64,000 nucleotides of DNA from Arthrobacter sp. MSA 4-2. Lineage in GTDB: Bacteria > Actinomycetota > Actinomycetes > Actinomycetales > Micrococcaceae. The position numbers and the translations under genes were made by a program. Below the pieces are notes generated by a model that worked only from the letters and a program-made list of their open reading frames with translations, had not been told where the DNA came from and did not search any database. Position 1 is the first letter of the stretch; each line of letters starts with the position of its first letter. The stretch covers positions 55,382-119,381 of the forward strand of contig NZ_JAEKGC010000014.1 of NCBI RefSeq assembly GCF_016405885.1. Reading direction: 5' to 3'. This document shows, one piece after another, positions 62,186 to 64,000 of this stretch.

Positions 62186-63211
62186 GTGGCCGGCATCAAG
62201 GACGTCGCGAAGCGCGCCGGAGTGTCGACGGCCACGGTGTCCCGGGCCCTTAGCGGCAACGGCCGCGTGTCGGAAAAATCGCGCCTCGCAGTGCTGAAGG
62301 CCGCGCGGGAACTTGAGTTCGTCCTCTCCTACTCCGCGTCGTCCCTCGCCTCGGGCAGGAACCGCAACGTCGGAGTGGTGGTGCCCTCGGTCAACCGTTG
62401 GTATTTCTCACAGATCGTCGACAGCGCCGCTGCCGCCCTGCTGGAGGCCGGCTACGACCTGACCCTCTACAACCTCAGCGAAGGCGCGAAGCACCGGGAC
62501 CGGGTGTTGTCGGAGTTCCTGCTGCGCCAGCGCTGCGACGGCGTCATCTCCGTAGCCTTGGAGCTGAGCAGGTCGGAACTGGGCCAGTTGCTCGCCGTGG
62601 GCAAGCCCGTTGTGGGAATCGGCGGCGTCCTACCCGGCGCCCATACGATCAGCGTGAACGACAAGGCGATCGCCACCCTGGCTACCGAGCACCTGCTCAG
62701 CCTGGGACACCGCAGGATCGCCCACATCGGCGGCATCGAGGCGTTTGAGAACGACTTCCGAATCTCAGGCTCCCGCCGTGAGGGCTACGAGGCAGCGATG
62801 AGCGCGGAGGGGCTCGAAGTTCTTCCCTCCTGGCGGGCGCACGCGGACTTCACCATCACCGGTGGATATACCGAAGCCAAGCGGATGCTGGGCCACCCGC
62901 ACAACCGCCCCACGGCCGTGTTCTGCGCATCGGATGAAATGGCGATCGGAACCATCCTTGCCGCCCGGGACCTCGGCCTCCACGTACCCGAGGATCTCTC
63001 AGTGATTGGAATCGACGGCCACGACCTGGGCGGGATCTTCGGACTCACCACCATCGCCCAGTTCCCCGGCCAGCAGGGGGAGAATGCCGTGAAGCGGCTG
63101 CTCGGTATCCTCACCGACCCGGAGAACGCAGACACCCTGCCGCCCGACGAGGACGCCCGGACCGAGCTTGTCGTGCGCTCGAGCACGTCCGCTCCGGCCG
63201 ACAGGCCCTGA
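62186..63211 (+). CDS. LacI family transcriptional regulator
   Basis: A 341-residue repressor with the N-terminal HTH IKDVAKRAGVSTATVSRALSG, hinge helix SASSLASGRN and a periplasmic-binding-protein-like sugar domain. GTG at 62186 follows AAGGGGGGAGG, an excellent RBS. It directly follows the alpha-glucosidase gene and is the likely binder of the two 14-bp operators upstream of it, giving induction by an alpha-glucoside. Confidence 0.95.
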   Translation: MAGIKDVAKRAGVSTATVSRALSGNGRVSEKSRLAVLKAARELEFVLSYSASSLASGRNRNVGVVVPSVNRWYFSQIVDSAAAALLEAGYDLTLYNLSEGAKHRDRVLSEFLLRQRCDGVISVALELSRSELGQLLAVGKPVVGIGGVLPGAHTISVNDKAIATLATEHLLSLGHRRIAHIGGIEAFENDFRISGSRREGYEAAMSAEGLEVLPSWRAHADFTITGGYTEAKRMLGHPHNRPTAVFCASDEMAIGTILAARDLGLHVPEDLSVIGIDGHDLGGIFGLTTIAQFPGQQGENAVKRLLGILTDPENADTLPPDEDARTELVVRSSTSAPADRP

Positions 63212-63298
63212 CTGCCGCTGCAGGCGCCCGGGAGGCCCGTCCCCGCCCGGGACGCCGGGCCGTGGAGGATAGCCGCTAGCTCCTCGCGTAGCAGGACA

Positions 63299-63799
63299 TC
63301 AGACCGCCCCACCCATGAAGCGCGCGTACCTGCCGAGGGCCAGCGGCCAGAACCGCTCGTAGCGCCCGCGCAGGTCGTCGGGGCCGCCTTCCCTGGGCCA
63401 GCCGCCGTGGACGACGTCGACGCTTGTGGCAGGTGCCGCCCCTCCGACACTGTTGAAGGAAAGCTCAACCGCCGTCGCTGGGAAAGGGCCGGGGCGGTGC
63501 CGCCACAGGAGTGACAAGGCGCGGTGACCATCGCGCTGGTCCTCACGCTCGGTAACCTCTGCCCAGACGGCCTCCTCGTCCTCGGCTGACGTTTCGACGA
63601 AGACACCACCCTCAAGGTCGAAGAAGCTTCCAGCGCCCCACACACTGAGCTCAGCGCCCGGCCACCACAGGTGGAGATGTTCGGTGAACCCTGAAAAGGC
63701 GTCGACCACATCGGCCGGCACGCGCACGGAAGCGCGGATGTCCGCCACAGTCCCGCCGTCGGCGGGTTCGGGAGCCGCATGCGAGAAAAGTCCACTCAT
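63299..63799 (-). CDS. SRPBCC (AHSA1-like) domain protein
   Basis: A 166-residue START/Bet v1-like fold protein of the activator of Hsp90 homologue type: IRASVRVPADVVDAFSGFTE, LWWPGAEL, EGGVFVETSAEDEEAVWAEV and a final YERFWPLALGRYARFM helix. The cavity binds hydrophobic ligands; function unknown. Converges with the LacI gene and lies after the rRNA operon terminator on the same strand. Confidence 0.85.
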   Translation of the reverse strand: MSGLFSHAAPEPADGGTVADIRASVRVPADVVDAFSGFTEHLHLWWPGAELSVWGAGSFFDLEGGVFVETSAEDEEAVWAEVTEREDQRDGHRALSLLWRHRPGPFPATAVELSFNSVGGAAPATSVDVVHGGWPREGGPDDLRGRYERFWPLALGRYARFMGGAV

Positions 63800-63940
63800 G
63801 GTCCGACTCTACCGGGGTCTGGACCAGCCGACGGAGGGGCGGATTGGGCCGGCCCCGGGGGCGGGCAGGGCGGGTGCCGGCCGTCCGGGTGCGGCGCGCT
63901 GGCCGACTGTATCGGTATTGGTTGGGGTGGTTAAAGGGGT

Positions 63941-63967
63941 GCAGGCCCCACCGGTGGTGGGGCCTGC
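63941..63967 (-). terminator. rRNA operon terminator
   Basis: GCAGGCCCCACC pairs with GGTGGGGCCTGC (12 bp) around a 3-base loop, 12 bases beyond the 5S 3' end in the transcribed direction. Confidence 0.85.
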
Positions 63968-63978
63968 AGCCTAAGGGT

Positions 63979-64000
63979 GGTCCGGCGGTGTCCTACTCTC
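63979..64000 (-). rRNA. rrf: 5S rRNA 3' end (partial)
   Basis: The last 22 bases, read on the minus strand, are GAGAGTAGGACACCGCCGGA(CC), the typical 3' end of actinobacterial 5S rRNA (GAGAGTAGG-x-C-x-CCGCCGGA). The gene continues beyond the window, so a minus-strand rRNA operon begins to the right. Confidence 0.85.

Overview
The window is chromosomal DNA from a high-GC Gram-positive bacterium of the Actinomycetota. A member of the Micrococcaceae (Arthrobacter-like) is the best guess. This rests on the strong G/C bias at third codon positions, HrcA/CIRCE control of a stand-alone groEL, typical actinobacterial genes (XPB-type helicase with its partner, DUF3263, LytR_C, WXG100, ThrE, DUF4032, GlsB/YeaQ) and the 3' end of a 5S rRNA gene at the right edge. 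No rRNA other than that fragment is present, so the genus is an inference.

Layout. 1-4.4 kb: end of a helicase-associated protein coupled to an XPB-family helicase, an OmpR-type two-component pair and a WXG100 protein. 4.4-9.1 kb: groEL behind two tandem CIRCE operators, a TM2 membrane protein, LytR_C and DUF3263 proteins, and uracil-DNA glycosylase. 9-14 kb: FemAB-type ligase with a ThrE exporter, an aldo/keto reductase coupled to a sugar-epimerase-like protein. 14-18 kb: a cluster of small stress-type genes (acidic protein, double-CBS protein, baeRF/Rv2629-like protein, membrane coiled-coil protein, Gly-Leu-tailed peptide), several preceded by related AGTA/TAAGC palindromes. 17.6-24.7 kb: two phosphoesterases, an EVE-like/HNH nuclease, TetR regulator, NTF2-like protein, zinc alcohol dehydrogenase operon. 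24.8-31.4 kb: a 777-residue secreted coiled-coil protein built on exact 28-residue repeats, and an adenylation-carrier-acyltransferase fusion. 32-45 kb: secreted HNH lipoprotein, SRAP protein, L,D-transpeptidase with LGFP repeats, membrane proteins, a MerR operon, a YgiB/YgiC-like pair, CPBP protease, a kinase and a hydrolase.

45-53.3 kb is the most accessory-looking part: many short unknown genes, a GH16 glucanase, truncated genes (HAD phosphatase N-terminus, small remnants), two tandem paralogous membrane proteins, ending at a tRNA-Thr(UGU) gene whose 3' end faces this region. 53.4-63.2 kb is a carbohydrate and compatible-solute block: a DsbA-like protein, otsA-otsB (trehalose synthesis), a MsiK/UgpC-type sugar-importer ATPase, a DUF4032 kinase-like protein, a DUF4190 membrane protein, then a GH13 alpha-glucosidase and a LacI regulator with two LacI-type operators. 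The window ends with a SRPBCC protein, a terminator and the 3' end of an rRNA operon on the minus strand.

Three decayed genes are visible: a PEBP/YbhB fragment, a cold-shock-like gene with a one-base frameshift, and a DUF1801 fragment. No CRISPR array, insertion sequence, intact prophage or plasmid origin was seen. The best candidates for new biology are the EVE-like/HNH nuclease (possible modification-dependent restriction), the three-domain adenylation fusion, the 28-residue-repeat secreted coiled coil and the shared palindromic promoter element.
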